A DNA stretch of 7,108 nucleotides from the NCBI GenBank assembly GCA_017860085.1, contig JAFNAJ010000235.1, positions 1-7,108 of the forward strand, in the 5' to 3' direction. Below, piece after piece: positions 6,471-7,108 of the stretch. A program made the position numbers and the translations under genes. This DNA comes from Acidobacteriota bacterium. GTDB taxonomy: Bacteria; Acidobacteriota; Vicinamibacteria; Vicinamibacterales; JAFNAJ01. The notes below the pieces were generated by a model. That model did not search any database. It was not told where the DNA came from and saw only the letters and a list, made by a program, of their open reading frames with translations. How positions within the stretch are numbered: the first letter of the stretch is position 1; each line of letters begins with the position of its first letter.

Positions 6471-7108
6471 GTGGCAACGCCCAGGATCAACAGAGGTCCC
6501 GTGACGGCCAGGGTCCTCGTTCTCGGCAGCGTGGTGCTGATCGGCGCCTGCGGGGGCGGCGGCAACCGAGACGCCTTGCCTGCCACGAGCGCGCGCCCCT
6601 CCATCCTGCTCGTGACGCTCGACACGACCAGGGCCGACGCGATTGGCCCCGACGCGACCGGTGTCGAGACGCCCGCCTTCAACGCGCTCGCCGCACGCGG
6701 CCGCCGGTTTCGGCAGGCGTACGCCACGGTCCCCGAAACGCTGCCGTCGCACGTGTCCATGATGACGGGACTCTACCCGGCCGGGCACGGCGTTCACGAG
6801 AACGCCCGCAACGTTCCAGCCCACCACGCCGTAGCGGCCGAGCGCCTGCAGAGCGCTGGGTACCGGACGGCGGCTTTCTTGTCGGCCTTCGTGCTCGCCA
6901 AGCGCTTCGGGCTCGCCCGTGGGTTCGACGTGTACGACGACGAACTGCCGCCCGGCGAGGCCGAGCGGTCGTCGAAGGCGACCACCGACCGCGCTCTCGC
7001 TTACCTGGCGCAGCCCTCGGAGCAGCCGCTGTTCCTGTGGGTCCACTACTTCGACCCGCACGCGCCCTACGAGCCTCCGGCGCCGTTCCGCAGCCGCTAC
7101 GAGGGCAG
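6471..7108 (+). CDS. Sulfatase-superfamily lipoprotein with Thr at the nucleophile position (3' truncated by window)
   Basis: N-terminal 212 residues of a sulfatase/alkaline-phosphatase-fold hydrolase or transferase; the frame is open to the window edge. GTG 6471 is chosen for its ribosome site and full leader; GTG 6501 (residue 11) would also leave a working leader. Seen: basic residues R5, R8 and R14, a hydrophobic stretch at 15-26 and the lipobox-like LIGAC with Cys27, followed by a Gly/Ala/Ser-rich linker, suggesting a membrane-anchored lipoprotein. The sulfatase core starts at 44 with SILLVTLDTTRAD (metal ligand Asp51). The active-site segment ETLPSHVSMMTGLYP (89-103) aligns with C-x-P-S-R...TG but has Thr90 for Cys and His94 for Arg. 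Further family blocks are ERLQSAGYRTAAFLSAFVL, RGFDVYDDEL and HYFDPHAPYEPP. Family knowledge: without Cys or Ser no formylglycine can form; Thr-nucleophile members of the superfamily act as phosphoesterases or phosphotransferases. Similar acidobacterial proteins often carry C-terminal TPR repeats, but that part is not in this window. The substrate is unknown. Confidence 0.88.
   Translation, partial: MATPRINRGPVTARVLVLGSVVLIGACGGGGNRDALPATSARPSILLVTLDTTRADAIGPDATGVETPAFNALAARGRRFRQAYATVPETLPSHVSMMTGLYPAGHGVHENARNVPAHHAVAAERLQSAGYRTAAFLSAFVLAKRFGLARGFDVYDDELPPGEAERSSKATTDRALAYLAQPSEQPLFLWVHYFDPHAPYEPPAPFRSRYEG

Overview
This 7.1-kb window is very GC-rich and gene-dense. It carries one gene on the minus strand and three on the plus strand, all apparently for exported proteins. 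The combination is an M61 peptidase with a PDZ domain, a large Vps10/sortilin-like Asp-box protein, an exported M24 Xaa-Pro aminopeptidase and a threonine-type sulfatase-fold lipoprotein. It resembles soil-type Acidobacteriota (Vicinamibacteria-like) genomes. That placement is inferred from gene content and composition only; there is no rRNA or other marker here.

Layout. Positions 8-1825 (minus) encode a complete M61 metallopeptidase with signal peptide, HEYFH zinc site and C-terminal PDZ domain. A 111-bp divergent intergenic region (1826-1936) follows. The plus strand then reads as a probable operon. First comes a roughly 1000-residue Asp-box beta-propeller protein (1937-5010) whose 5' end is broken. 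Next, 40 bp later, is an exported M24 proline peptidase (5051-6463). Seven bases after its stop, a putative lipoprotein of the sulfatase/alkaline-phosphatase superfamily begins at a GTG (6471) and runs off the right edge.

The main anomaly is the start of the propeller gene. A good ribosome binding site and ATG (1937) lead into the wrong frame. The recognisable N-terminus is in a second frame (1941-2147) and lacks a signal peptide. The rest is in a third frame from 2146. About 11 residues covering the first Asp-box are missing at the second junction. The sequence as given therefore looks like a gene with two short frameshifting losses, either true pseudogenisation or an assembly fault.

Functionally, the two peptidases and the propeller protein fit extracytoplasmic protein and peptide handling: M61 cleaves peptides (family members favour N-terminal Gly/Ala), and M24 removes residues preceding proline. 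The sulfatase-fold protein has Thr where sulfatases carry the formylglycine-forming Cys, so it is probably not a classical sulfatase. I see no mobile element, CRISPR array, tRNA, rRNA or clearly new multi-gene system.
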